Positions 7,329-14,052 of a DNA stretch of 37,843 nucleotides are shown here, one piece after another (positions within the stretch are counted from its first letter, which is position 1; each line of letters starts with the position of its first letter). Under the pieces are notes generated by a model. It saw nothing but the letters and a program-made list of their open reading frames with translations. It made no database searches and was not told the DNA's origin. The stretch is from Rubrivivax sp. GTDB lineage: Bacteria; Pseudomonadota; Gammaproteobacteria; Burkholderiales; Burkholderiaceae_C. The stretch lies in assembly GCA_016790395.1 (NCBI GenBank), contig JAEUPH010000235.1:1-37843 (forward strand), given 5' to 3'. Position numbers and translations under genes: made by a program.

Positions 7329-8573
7329 TCAGTCCACCTTCGCCGCCGCCTCCCGCAGCTTGTCCTTCCGGCTCTTGCGCCGGCCCTTCACGCCGCCGGT
7401 GGCTACGGCCTCGGGCACGGCCACTTCGGTCGGCTCGAAGCCGACGATGCGTTCGCGCGGCACGCGCCGGCCCTGGCGCTTCTCGATGAGCCTGAAGTGC
7501 GCCTCGGTGCCGGCGCTGACGAAGCTCACGGCCAGCCCCGCCGCGCCGGCGCGCGCCGTGCGGCCGATGCGGTGCGTGTGGTCCACCGCCGAGCGCGGCA
7601 GGTCGTAGTTCACCACCACCGGCAGGCCGGCGATGTGCAGGCCGCGCGCGGCCATGTCGGTGGCCAGCACCACGCGCAGTGCGCCGCCGTGCAGGTCGGC
7701 CAGCACGCGCGTGCGCGCGCCCTGGCTGAGGTCGCCGTGGAAGGCCGCCGCCGCCAGGCCGGCGCGGCGCAACTTCTCGGCCACGTGCTCGCTGGCGTAG
7801 CGCGTGGCCACGAAGACCAGCACGCGCGGCCAGGCTTCGGTCTCGATCAGGTGGCGCAGCAGTTGCGTGCGCCGCGGTGCGTCCACCTCGATGGCGCGCT
7901 GCGTGATGTCGGGCGCGCCGTCGCCGGGCGCGGCGGGCATCTCCACGCGCACCGGGTCGTGGAGCCATGCATCGGCCAGGGCCTGCACGGCGGGCGGGAA
8001 GGTGGCCGAGAAGAACAGGTGCTGGCGCTTCGCCGGCAGCAGGGCGGCGAGCCGCTGCAGTTCGTCGGCGAAGCCTTCGTCCAGCAGCCGGTCGGCCTCG
8101 TCCAGCACCAGCAGTTCCACGTCATCCAGCTTCACCGCGTTGTGGTCCACCAGGTCCAGCAGCCGGCCCGGCGTGGCGACGATGAGCTCGGCGCCGCCGC
8201 GCAGTGCCAGCATCTGCGGGTTGATGGAGACGCCGCCGAAGACCACGGCCACCTTGGCGCGGTCGCTGAGATGCCGGGCAAGATCGGAGAGCGTCTCGCC
8301 CACCTGAGCCGCCAGCTCGCGCGTGGGCACCAGCACCAGCGCCTGCGTGCGGCGCCAGGCCGGGCGGTGCACCAGTTCCAGGTGGTTCAGCAGCGCCAGC
8401 CCGAAGGCCGCCGTCTTGCCTGAACCCGTGGGCGCGCCGCCCAGCACGTCGCGCCCCTGCAGCGCCGGCGGGATGGCCGCGGCCTGGATGGGCGTGGGGC
8501 CGGCGTAGCCGCGCCCGGCGGCGGCGCGCACCATGGGCGGTGACAGGCCCAGTGCAGCAAACGGCGAACTCAC
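7329..8573 (-). CDS. DEAD-box RNA helicase (RhlE-like)
   Basis: A 414-aa two-domain ATP-dependent RNA helicase. In order it has the Q motif (GYAGPTPIQ), Walker A APTGSGKT, PTRELA, the TPGR motif, LDEAD, SAT, the RGLHIAGL region and HRIGRTARAG, all intact. A basic tail (KGRRKSRKDK) may help bind RNA. The start is GTG 8573 (SSPFAALGLSP follows), which overlaps the stop of dbpA by 4 bp (GTGA), so the two genes are translationally coupled and dbpA is first. A longer open frame continues upstream to 9725 but is antisense-type noise inside dbpA. Likely role is RNA remodelling in ribosome assembly or cold growth; the exact subfamily is uncertain. Confidence 0.9.
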   Translation of the reverse strand: MSSPFAALGLSPPMVRAAAGRGYAGPTPIQAAAIPPALQGRDVLGGAPTGSGKTAAFGLALLNHLELVHRPAWRRTQALVLVPTRELAAQVGETLSDLARHLSDRAKVAVVFGGVSINPQMLALRGGAELIVATPGRLLDLVDHNAVKLDDVELLVLDEADRLLDEGFADELQRLAALLPAKRQHLFFSATFPPAVQALADAWLHDPVRVEMPAAPGDGAPDITQRAIEVDAPRRTQLLRHLIETEAWPRVLVFVATRYASEHVAEKLRRAGLAAAAFHGDLSQGARTRVLADLHGGALRVVLATDMAARGLHIAGLPVVVNYDLPRSAVDHTHRIGRTARAGAAGLAVSFVSAGTEAHFRLIEKRQGRRVPRERIVGFEPTEVAVPEAVATGGVKGRRKSRKDKLREAAAKVD

Positions 8574-9976
8574 AGCCGCCGCACCTTCACCGAGCGCCCC
8601 TTCACCTTGCCGGCGTTGAGCTTGCGCAGCGCGGCGTCGGCGATGTCGCGCTGCACCGCCACGTAGGTGGAGAAGTCGTTGACGTCGATCTTGCCGATGG
8701 CCGCGCCCGGGAAGCCCATGTCCTTGGTCAGCGCGCCCATCACGTCGCCGGGGCGGATCTTCTCCTTGCGGCCACCCAGGATCTGCAGCGTCACCATCGG
8801 CGGGCGCAGCGGCCCGGCGGCGGTGTCGGCCTCCAGCTCGGCGAGCTTGTGCCAGACGCTTTCGCGCCCCTGCATGGCGTCGATGCGGCCCACGCGGCCC
8901 ATCTCGTCCACGCTCGCCAGGTTGAACACCAGCCCCGATTCCCCGGCGCGCCCGGTGCGGCCGATGCGGTGCACGTGGACTTCCACGTCCGGCGTGATGT
9001 CGACGTTGATCACCGCCGCCAGGCCCGCGATGTCCAGCCCGCGCGCCGCCACGTCGGTGGCCACCAGCACGCTGCAGCTGCGGTTGGCGAACTGCACCAG
9101 CACCTGGTCGCGGTCGCGCTGGTCCAGGTCGCCGTGCAGTTCCAGCGCCACCAGGCCCTGCGCCTGCAGCACGGCCACGAGGTCGCGGCACTGCTGCTTG
9201 GTGTTGCAGAAGGCCAGCGTGCTCTCGGGGCGGAAGTGGTTCAGCAGCAGGCCCACGGCGTGCAGGCGCTCGCTCTCCGTCACCTCGTAGAAGCGCTGCT
9301 GGATCTGCGTGGCGGCGATGCGCTCGGCCAGCCGCACCTCCTGCGGCTCGCGCAGGTAGCGCGCGGCGAGTTTCGCCACGTCGTCCGGGTAGGTGGCCGA
9401 GAACAGCAGCGTCTGGCGCTTCGTCACCGGCGGGCAGCGCTGCACGATGGCCGCGATGTCCTCGGCGAAACCCATGTCCAGCATGCGGTCGGCCTCGTCC
9501 AGCACCAGCGTGTTCAGCGCGTCCAGCGCCAGGCTCTCGCGGCCCAGGTGGTCGAGGATGCGCCCCGGCGTGCCTACCACCACGTGGGCACCGTGCGCCA
9601 GGCTCGCCATCTGCGGCTTCATGGTGGCGCCGCCGCACAGCGTGAGCACCTTGATGTTGTCCTCGGCGCGCGCCAGGCGGCGGATCTCCTGCGTCACCTG
9701 TTCGGCCAGCTCGCGCGTGGGGCACAGCACCAGCGCCTGCACGCCGAAGTGGCGCGGGTTCAGGTTGGCCAGCAGCGGCAGCGCGAAGGCGGCCGTCTTG
9801 CCACTGCCCGTCTTGGCCTGCGCGATGAGGTCCTTGCCGGCCAGTGCCAGCGGCAGGCTGGCGGCCTGGATGGGCGTCATCTGCGTGTAGCCCAGGCGCT
9901 GCAGGTTGGCCAGCACGTGGTCCGCCAGGGGCAGGGTGGAGAAGGCGGGGCCGGTGGCCGCGGAAGATTCGGTCAT
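8570..9976 (-). CDS. dbpA: ATP-dependent RNA helicase DbpA
   Basis: A 468-aa DEAD-box helicase. The motifs are complete: TPIQAASLP, AKTGSGKT, PTRELAEQ, TPGRILD, LDEADRMLDMGF, FSATYP, ATDVAARGLDI and HRIGRTGRAGESG. The last 75 residues form the DbpA-type RNA-binding domain (a region with GDVMGALTKDMGFPGAAIGKID), which in E. coli DbpA recognises hairpin 92 of 23S rRNA during 50S assembly. This C-terminal domain supports the name. Start ATG 9976 has a CACAAT hexamer 6 nt upstream and no ribosome site. It diverges from the GNAT gene across only 42 bp and is coupled by a 4-bp overlap to the second helicase. Confidence 0.93.
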   Translation of the reverse strand: MTESSAATGPAFSTLPLADHVLANLQRLGYTQMTPIQAASLPLALAGKDLIAQAKTGSGKTAAFALPLLANLNPRHFGVQALVLCPTRELAEQVTQEIRRLARAEDNIKVLTLCGGATMKPQMASLAHGAHVVVGTPGRILDHLGRESLALDALNTLVLDEADRMLDMGFAEDIAAIVQRCPPVTKRQTLLFSATYPDDVAKLAARYLREPQEVRLAERIAATQIQQRFYEVTESERLHAVGLLLNHFRPESTLAFCNTKQQCRDLVAVLQAQGLVALELHGDLDQRDRDQVLVQFANRSCSVLVATDVAARGLDIAGLAAVINVDITPDVEVHVHRIGRTGRAGESGLVFNLASVDEMGRVGRIDAMQGRESVWHKLAELEADTAAGPLRPPMVTLQILGGRKEKIRPGDVMGALTKDMGFPGAAIGKIDVNDFSTYVAVQRDIADAALRKLNAGKVKGRSVKVRRL

Positions 9977-9982
9977 GCGCCG

Positions 9983-9988
9983 ATTGTG
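9983..9988 (-). promoter_or_regulatory. -10-like hexamer CACAAT, leaderless start of dbpA
   Basis: Read on the minus strand, CACAAT ends 6 nt before ATG 9976, and there is no Shine-Dalgarno sequence. It faces the matching site of the divergent gene at 10007-10012. Confidence 0.35.
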
Positions 9989-10006
9989 GGCGCGCGGCAT
10001 ACGGCC

Positions 10007-10012
10007 CAGACT
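10007..10012 (+). promoter_or_regulatory. -10-like hexamer CAGACT, leaderless start of GNAT gene
   Basis: CAGACT ends 6 nt before ATG 10019, with no ribosome site. With the opposing site at 9983-9988 it makes a compact divergent promoter in which each -35 would lie near or inside the other gene. Confidence 0.35.
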
Positions 10013-10018
10013 GCGGCC

Positions 10019-10618
10019 ATGCCCCTCGCGCCCATCGTCACCATTCCGACGCCGCGGCTGGAGCTCGTGCCGCTGGCCGCCGAGCACCTGGACGACCTGA
10101 TGGCCGTGAACGGTGACGACCGCGTCACGCGCTTCCTGCCCTACGACACCTGGGCCGCGCGCCAGGACGCCGAGGCCTGGTTCGAACGCATCCAGGGCCT
10201 CACCGAGGCCGGCGCGACGCGGCAGCTGGTGCTGCAGCGCCGCAGCGATGCCCGCGTGGTCGGCACGCTGCTGCTCTTCAAGTTCGACGAAGCCAGCCAG
10301 CGGCTCGAGGTGGGCTACGCCCTGGCACACGACTGCTGGGGCCAGGGCCTGATGCGCGAAGCCGTGCAGGCCGCCTGCGCCCATGCCTTCGGTGCGCTGG
10401 GCCTGCGCCGGCTGGAGGCCGAGGTGAACCCGGCGAACCTCGCTTCCTGCCGCCTGCTGCAAGCCCTCGGCTTCCAGCTGGAAGGCACGCTGCGGCAACG
10501 CTGGACGGCCAAGGGCCACAGCTACGACACCCACCTGTTCGGCCTGCTGCTGCAGGACTGGCAGCTCTTGCATCCCGATGCAGCGCCTGTCGAGAATGCG
10601 CTGCGCCATCCGTCGTGA
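10019..10618 (+). CDS. GNAT N-acetyltransferase, RimJ-like
   Basis: A 199-aa protein of the RimJ/RimL branch of GNAT acetyltransferases, which transfer acetyl from acetyl-CoA to protein N-termini or small amines. The N-terminal TPRLELVPLAAEHLDDL strand-helix, the central VGYALAHDCWGQGLMREAV (acetyl-CoA pyrophosphate loop, Q/R-x-x-G-x-G/A type, here WGQGLM) and the NPANLASCRLLQALGFQLEG segment with the C-terminal helix are all typical. The substrate is unknown. It is divergent from dbpA and is followed after 38 bp by the propeller gene, which has its own ribosome site. Confidence 0.88.
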   Translation: MPLAPIVTIPTPRLELVPLAAEHLDDLMAVNGDDRVTRFLPYDTWAARQDAEAWFERIQGLTEAGATRQLVLQRRSDARVVGTLLLFKFDEASQRLEVGYALAHDCWGQGLMREAVQAACAHAFGALGLRRLEAEVNPANLASCRLLQALGFQLEGTLRQRWTAKGHSYDTHLFGLLLQDWQLLHPDAAPVENALRHPS

Positions 10619-10656
10619 CGTCAGCGCGACCCGTCAGCACGCGCCGAGGAGAACCC

Positions 10657-11823
10657 ATGCCCACGAAGACCCAGCCCGCCCCCGCCACCCGCCTCGTCCT
10701 TCTGGTCGCCACACGCAAGGGCGCCTGGCTGTTCCACGGCGACACGAAACGCAAGGCCTGGGTGACCGACGGCCCGCACTTCCTGGGCCACACGCTGAGC
10801 CACCTGCAACTGGACCCGCGCGACGGCCGCACGCTGCTGGCCGCGGCCAAGACCGGCCACCTGGGCCCCACCATCTTCCGCTCCACCAACCTCGGCAAGA
10901 CCTGGAAGGAAGCGAAGCAGCCGCCGGCCTTCGCCGCGCCCACGAACGGCCTGCCGGCGCGTTCGGTGGACCACACCTTCTGGCTCACGCCCGGCCATGC
11001 CAGCGAACGCGACACCTGGTACGCCGGCACTTCGCCGCAGGGCCTGTTCCGCTCGGAAGACGGCGGCAACAGCTGGGCGCCGCTGTCCAGCGTCAACGAC
11101 GACCCGCAGTTCCGCGAATGGATGGGCACGGTGCAGGACGGCACGCCCGACGGCCCCAAGCTGCACTCCCTGATCGTCGACCCGCTGGACGCGGCGCACC
11201 TGATGTTCGGCATGTCCGGCGGCGGCGTGCACGAGTCCTTCGACGGCGGCCGCAGCTGGCAGGCGCTGGTGCGCGGCATGGAGGTGGTGGGCGGCTTCGA
11301 CCCCAGCACCAACACGTTCCATGACCCCCACTGCCTGCGCCTGTGCCCGACGATGCCCACGCGCATCTACCAGCAGAACCACTGCGGCATCTACCGCATG
11401 GACCGCACGGGCGACCCGGCACAGGACAGCTGGCAGCGCATCGGCCGCAAGATGCCCAAGCGCGTGGGCGACATCGGCTTTCCGATGGTGGTGCACCCGC
11501 ACGACGCCGACGTGGCTTGGGTGTTCCCCATGGACGGCAGCGACGTCTGGCCGCGCACCAGCCCCGCCGGCCAGCCCGCCGCCTACATGACGCGCAACGC
11601 CGGCCGCACCTGGCAGCGCCTGGACCAGGGCCTGCCCGAGGCACAGGCCTGGTGGACGGTCAAGCGCCAGGCGATGACGGCGGACACCCAGCCGGTGCCC
11701 GCCCTGTACCTGGGCACCACCAGCGGCGAGCTGTGGATCGGCCGCGAAGAAGGGGCGCGCTGGACGAACATCGCGCGCCACCTGCCGGAGATCTACGCCG
11801 TGGAAGTGGCGACGCTGGCGTGA
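10657..11823 (+). CDS. Asp-box (BNR/sialidase-like) beta-propeller protein
   Basis: 388 aa with at least four Asp-box repeats of the S/T-x-D/N-x-G-x-T/S-W type: STNLGKTW, SEDGGNSW, SFDGGRSW and TRNAGRTW. These build a beta-propeller like that of sialidases and the photosystem II assembly factor YCF48. The usual sialidase catalytic Arg triad and Tyr are not recognisable, so enzymatic sialidase activity should not be assumed. No signal peptide is seen: the N-terminus is MPTKTQPAPATRLVLLVATRKGAW. Start ATG 10657 has AGGAG 5-9 nt upstream. The stop overlaps the GTG start of the MoaD/ThiS-like gene, so the two proteins are probably made together and may interact. Confidence 0.82.
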   Translation: MPTKTQPAPATRLVLLVATRKGAWLFHGDTKRKAWVTDGPHFLGHTLSHLQLDPRDGRTLLAAAKTGHLGPTIFRSTNLGKTWKEAKQPPAFAAPTNGLPARSVDHTFWLTPGHASERDTWYAGTSPQGLFRSEDGGNSWAPLSSVNDDPQFREWMGTVQDGTPDGPKLHSLIVDPLDAAHLMFGMSGGGVHESFDGGRSWQALVRGMEVVGGFDPSTNTFHDPHCLRLCPTMPTRIYQQNHCGIYRMDRTGDPAQDSWQRIGRKMPKRVGDIGFPMVVHPHDADVAWVFPMDGSDVWPRTSPAGQPAAYMTRNAGRTWQRLDQGLPEAQAWWTVKRQAMTADTQPVPALYLGTTSGELWIGREEGARWTNIARHLPEIYAVEVATLA

Positions 11824-12077
11824 AGGTCCTGATCCCCTCGGCGCTGCAGTCCTACACGCGGGCCGTGCACGTGGAAGCCGGCGGCGACACGCTGCTGGCG
11901 ATGTTCGACGAACTCGACGCGCGCTACCCGGGCCTGCGCTTCCGCGTCGTCGACGAACAGCAGCGGCTGCGGCCGAACATGCGCATCTTCGTCAACGGCG
12001 CCGACGTGCGCGAGCTGCGGCACGCGCTGCGGCCCGACGACTTCGTGGCCGTGGTGCTGGCGCTCAGCGGGGGCTGA
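11820..12077 (+). CDS. MoaD/ThiS-family ubiquitin-like protein
   Basis: An 85-aa beta-grasp protein starting at GTG 11820, overlapping the propeller gene's stop by 4 bp. It begins VKVLIPSALQSYT, has the FVNGADVRELRHALRPDDFVAVV core and ends in ALSGG. The C-terminal Gly-Gly is the site that E1-like enzymes adenylate and thiocarboxylate in sulphur carriers (MoaD, ThiS) or conjugate in ubiquitin-like modifiers. No MoaE, ThiG or E1-like gene is nearby, so its partner must be elsewhere or the linked propeller is its partner. The length is normal for the family. Role in molybdopterin synthesis is not supported by context. Confidence 0.85.
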   Translation: MKVLIPSALQSYTRAVHVEAGGDTLLAMFDELDARYPGLRFRVVDEQQRLRPNMRIFVNGADVRELRHALRPDDFVAVVLALSGG

Positions 12078-12080
12078 GCG
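12061..12080. terminator. bidirectional hairpin containing both stop codons
   Basis: An 8-bp perfect stem (12061-12068 with 12073-12080) with a GGGG loop. The stops of the two convergent genes (12075-12077 and 12064-12066 on the minus strand) lie in opposite arms, and the genes overlap by 14 bp. Confidence 0.55.
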
Positions 12081-12813
12081 GCGCGGCTGGCGCCACCGAC
12101 GCGCCGGCCACGCCATGCCGGGCCAGCGCTTCGGCGACGAAGCCGCTGGCCTTCACCGACTCGACGAACCCGGCCAGCGCCGCGGCCGCCGCCGGCCCGC
12201 GCCCCTTGGGCAGGCCCATGGCCTGCTGGATGACCATGAAGCGGCCGCCCAGCAGGCGCAGCCCACCCAGGCGCTGCGCCTCGGCCTGCAGCTGCTGCTT
12301 CACGCCGGCGGCCACGTCCGAACCGCTGGCGAGGAAGGTCTCCACCACCGCTGGCGAACTGGGCGCGCGCACCAGCGTGGCCTGCTTCAGCTCGCGCGTG
12401 AGGAAGAGGTCGTAGGCGCTGCCCTGGCCGACGACGACGCTGCGGCCGCCGGCGTCCACCTCCTCGTTGGCTTGCAGCGGTGAAGCGTCGCGCACGAGGT
12501 AGCAGCCCTCGATGAGCAGGTAGGGCGCGGTGAAGGCGATGCCGGCGCCGCGCGCGGGGTCGATGGCGAAGAAGCCGATGTCGGCCTGCTCGTCGGTGAC
12601 GGCCTGCACCGACTTGGCGGCGGTGTCGAAGGCCACCAGCTCCAGCGGCACGCCCAGCTGCTGCGCGAAGGCGCCGGCCAGGTCCACCGAGACGCCGCAG
12701 GGCGCGCCCGTGGCGGGGTCAATGCCGGCCAGGATGGGGTTGCCGAGGTTGATGGAAGCGCGCAGCCGGCCGGTGGGCGTGAAGGCGTCGCGCAGGGCGC
12801 TGTCGGTGGGCAT
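12064..12813 (-). CDS. family 3 solute-binding-like protein without signal peptide
   Basis: A 249-aa protein with the fold signature of amino-acid-type periplasmic binding proteins: GRLRASINLGNPILAG at the start, GVSVDLAGAFAQQLGVPLELVAFDTAAKSVQAVTDEQADIGF in lobe 1, and FTAPYLLIEGCYLV leading to the hinge. Start ATG 12813 has an AGGAG site and is convincing, and no hydrophobic signal sequence precedes the domain. So the mature protein should be cytoplasmic unless exported in another way. No ABC permease or ATPase gene is adjacent. It might be a cytoplasmic ligand-binding protein, or an enzyme of the same fold such as a cyclohexadienyl dehydratase relative. Function unknown. Confidence 0.75.
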   Translation of the reverse strand: MPTDSALRDAFTPTGRLRASINLGNPILAGIDPATGAPCGVSVDLAGAFAQQLGVPLELVAFDTAAKSVQAVTDEQADIGFFAIDPARGAGIAFTAPYLLIEGCYLVRDASPLQANEEVDAGGRSVVVGQGSAYDLFLTRELKQATLVRAPSSPAVVETFLASGSDVAAGVKQQLQAEAQRLGGLRLLGGRFMVIQQAMGLPKGRGPAAAAALAGFVESVKASGFVAEALARHGVAGASVAPAAPLSPR

Positions 12814-12889
12814 GGTGCGGGCTCCTGATTCGAGGGCCGAGACGGTATCACCGCCGCCACCCAGGCCCCCGCCGGCGCCCCGCCACCGG

Positions 12890-13900
12890 CTACTGCTTCG
12901 CGCCTTCAGCCAGGCGACGGCCCAGCCCCACGCCGTAGGGCGCGGCACGGGCGAACAGCATCGGGTCCGGCGAGGCCTCCACGCCCTTGGGCAGCACCGT
13001 GGGCACGTAGGTGATGGCCAGGCAGTCGCCCCCGCCATCGGCGGACACGGACTTGATGGTCAGGCGCCCCAGGGTCACCTTGCGGCGGTCTTCGGGCAGC
13101 GGATGCACAACGCTGTCGATGCGGTCGCCGGGCTGGGCCAGCTGCAGCTTGAAGTCGAAGGCCACGTTGCCGGCCGCGACGCGCTGGCGCAGGTCGTCGA
13201 ACAGGAAGCTCGGGCCCTTGGCCTTGGCCTCCTCGTCGCTCAGCCCCTGCGTGCCGGCGACGGGCTCGAAGGTCCACTTGCCGAGCTGCTTGTCGCCCTG
13301 GCCGTTGACGAAGCCGAAGGTGTGCACACCCCAGTAGTTGACGCTGCCGAAGCTGGCCGGCACCGGCTGGCTGGCGAAGTACTTGCCTTGCAGCAGGACC
13401 TCCGGGTTGGCGTCGGCGAAGGCCTTCACCTTGGCCGGGTCGGCGGCCTTGGTGGCGGGATCGGGCTGCAGGGACTGCAGCCGGCCCAGGAACTGTTCGG
13501 GCGTGGCGGCGCCGAAGACCGGCGCGGAGATGTTGCCCATCTGCCAGAGCTCGCCGCCCGGCAGGTTGAACTGGAGCGCGAGGTTGCGCTGGCTCTTGGT
13601 GTTGTCGGCCGCACGCGGGTTGGCGCCGCCCACCGAGAAACGCACGGTCACCGGCACGGGCTTGCCGCTGAAGGCCGACGACACCGACAAGGCACGCCCT
13701 TCGGCGCTGCCGACGAACTCGCCCACCGCGCAGATGCCCTTGGCCCCGGAGCGCCGGTAGCCTTCGAACTTGCCGAAGGTGGACTCGAACTGGTTGAGCA
13801 ACTGCTGCGGATCGACGTCAGCGGATGCGGGCAGGCAGGCCAGCATGGCGCTGCATCCCAGCGTGCCGAGGATGAGGGAATGGCGGGGTCTGGATGTCAT
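12890..13900 (-). CDS. catalase-like (SrpA-type) protein with altered active site
   Basis: 336 aa with an N-terminal signal peptide (hydrophobic LILGTLGCSAMLACLP, cleavage near PASA-DV), so periplasmic. The body matches the short catalase-family peroxidases: VTVRFSVGGANP, LALQFNLPGGELWQMG, PVFGAATPEQFLGR, SVNYWGVHTFGFV, and the C-terminal YVPTVLPKGVEASPDPMLFARAAPYG with the Tyr expected to be the proximal heme ligand. At the usual distal His position (R-R-x-H-x-K-G) this protein has RRSGAKG, so residue 52 is Gly. That should damage normal peroxide chemistry. Start ATG 13900 has an AGGAG site. Regulation is not readable. Confidence 0.85.
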   Translation of the reverse strand: MTSRPRHSLILGTLGCSAMLACLPASADVDPQQLLNQFESTFGKFEGYRRSGAKGICAVGEFVGSAEGRALSVSSAFSGKPVPVTVRFSVGGANPRAADNTKSQRNLALQFNLPGGELWQMGNISAPVFGAATPEQFLGRLQSLQPDPATKAADPAKVKAFADANPEVLLQGKYFASQPVPASFGSVNYWGVHTFGFVNGQGDKQLGKWTFEPVAGTQGLSDEEAKAKGPSFLFDDLRQRVAAGNVAFDFKLQLAQPGDRIDSVVHPLPEDRRKVTLGRLTIKSVSADGGGDCLAITYVPTVLPKGVEASPDPMLFARAAPYGVGLGRRLAEGAKQ

Positions 13901-14039
13901 GGCTGCTCCTGGGGTGGCGGGTGACTTCGGCAGGGCATCGGAACGCGTGGCCTGGCCTGCGTGGGTCGGACGGGCGAGCCACTTATTACGCAGCCGTTGC
14001 CGCTGCGGATGCACGCAGGCTCCGGCGGCGCGGCATGTC

Positions 14040-14045
14040 GACAAT
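14040..14045 (+). promoter_or_regulatory. -10-like hexamer GACAAT deciding the helicase start
   Basis: GACAAT ends 7 nt before ATG 14053, the same hexamer and spacing as at the TPR gene (24683-24688). It favours ATG 14053 over the in-frame ATGs at 14035 and 14044. Confidence 0.4.
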
Positions 14046-14052
14046 GCAGACC

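Noticed and set aside
8574..9725. N-terminal extension of the second DEAD-box helicase through dbpA.
   Set aside because: The extension is out-of-frame dbpA sequence; GTG 8573 directly precedes the helicase core and gives a 4-bp overlap with dbpA.
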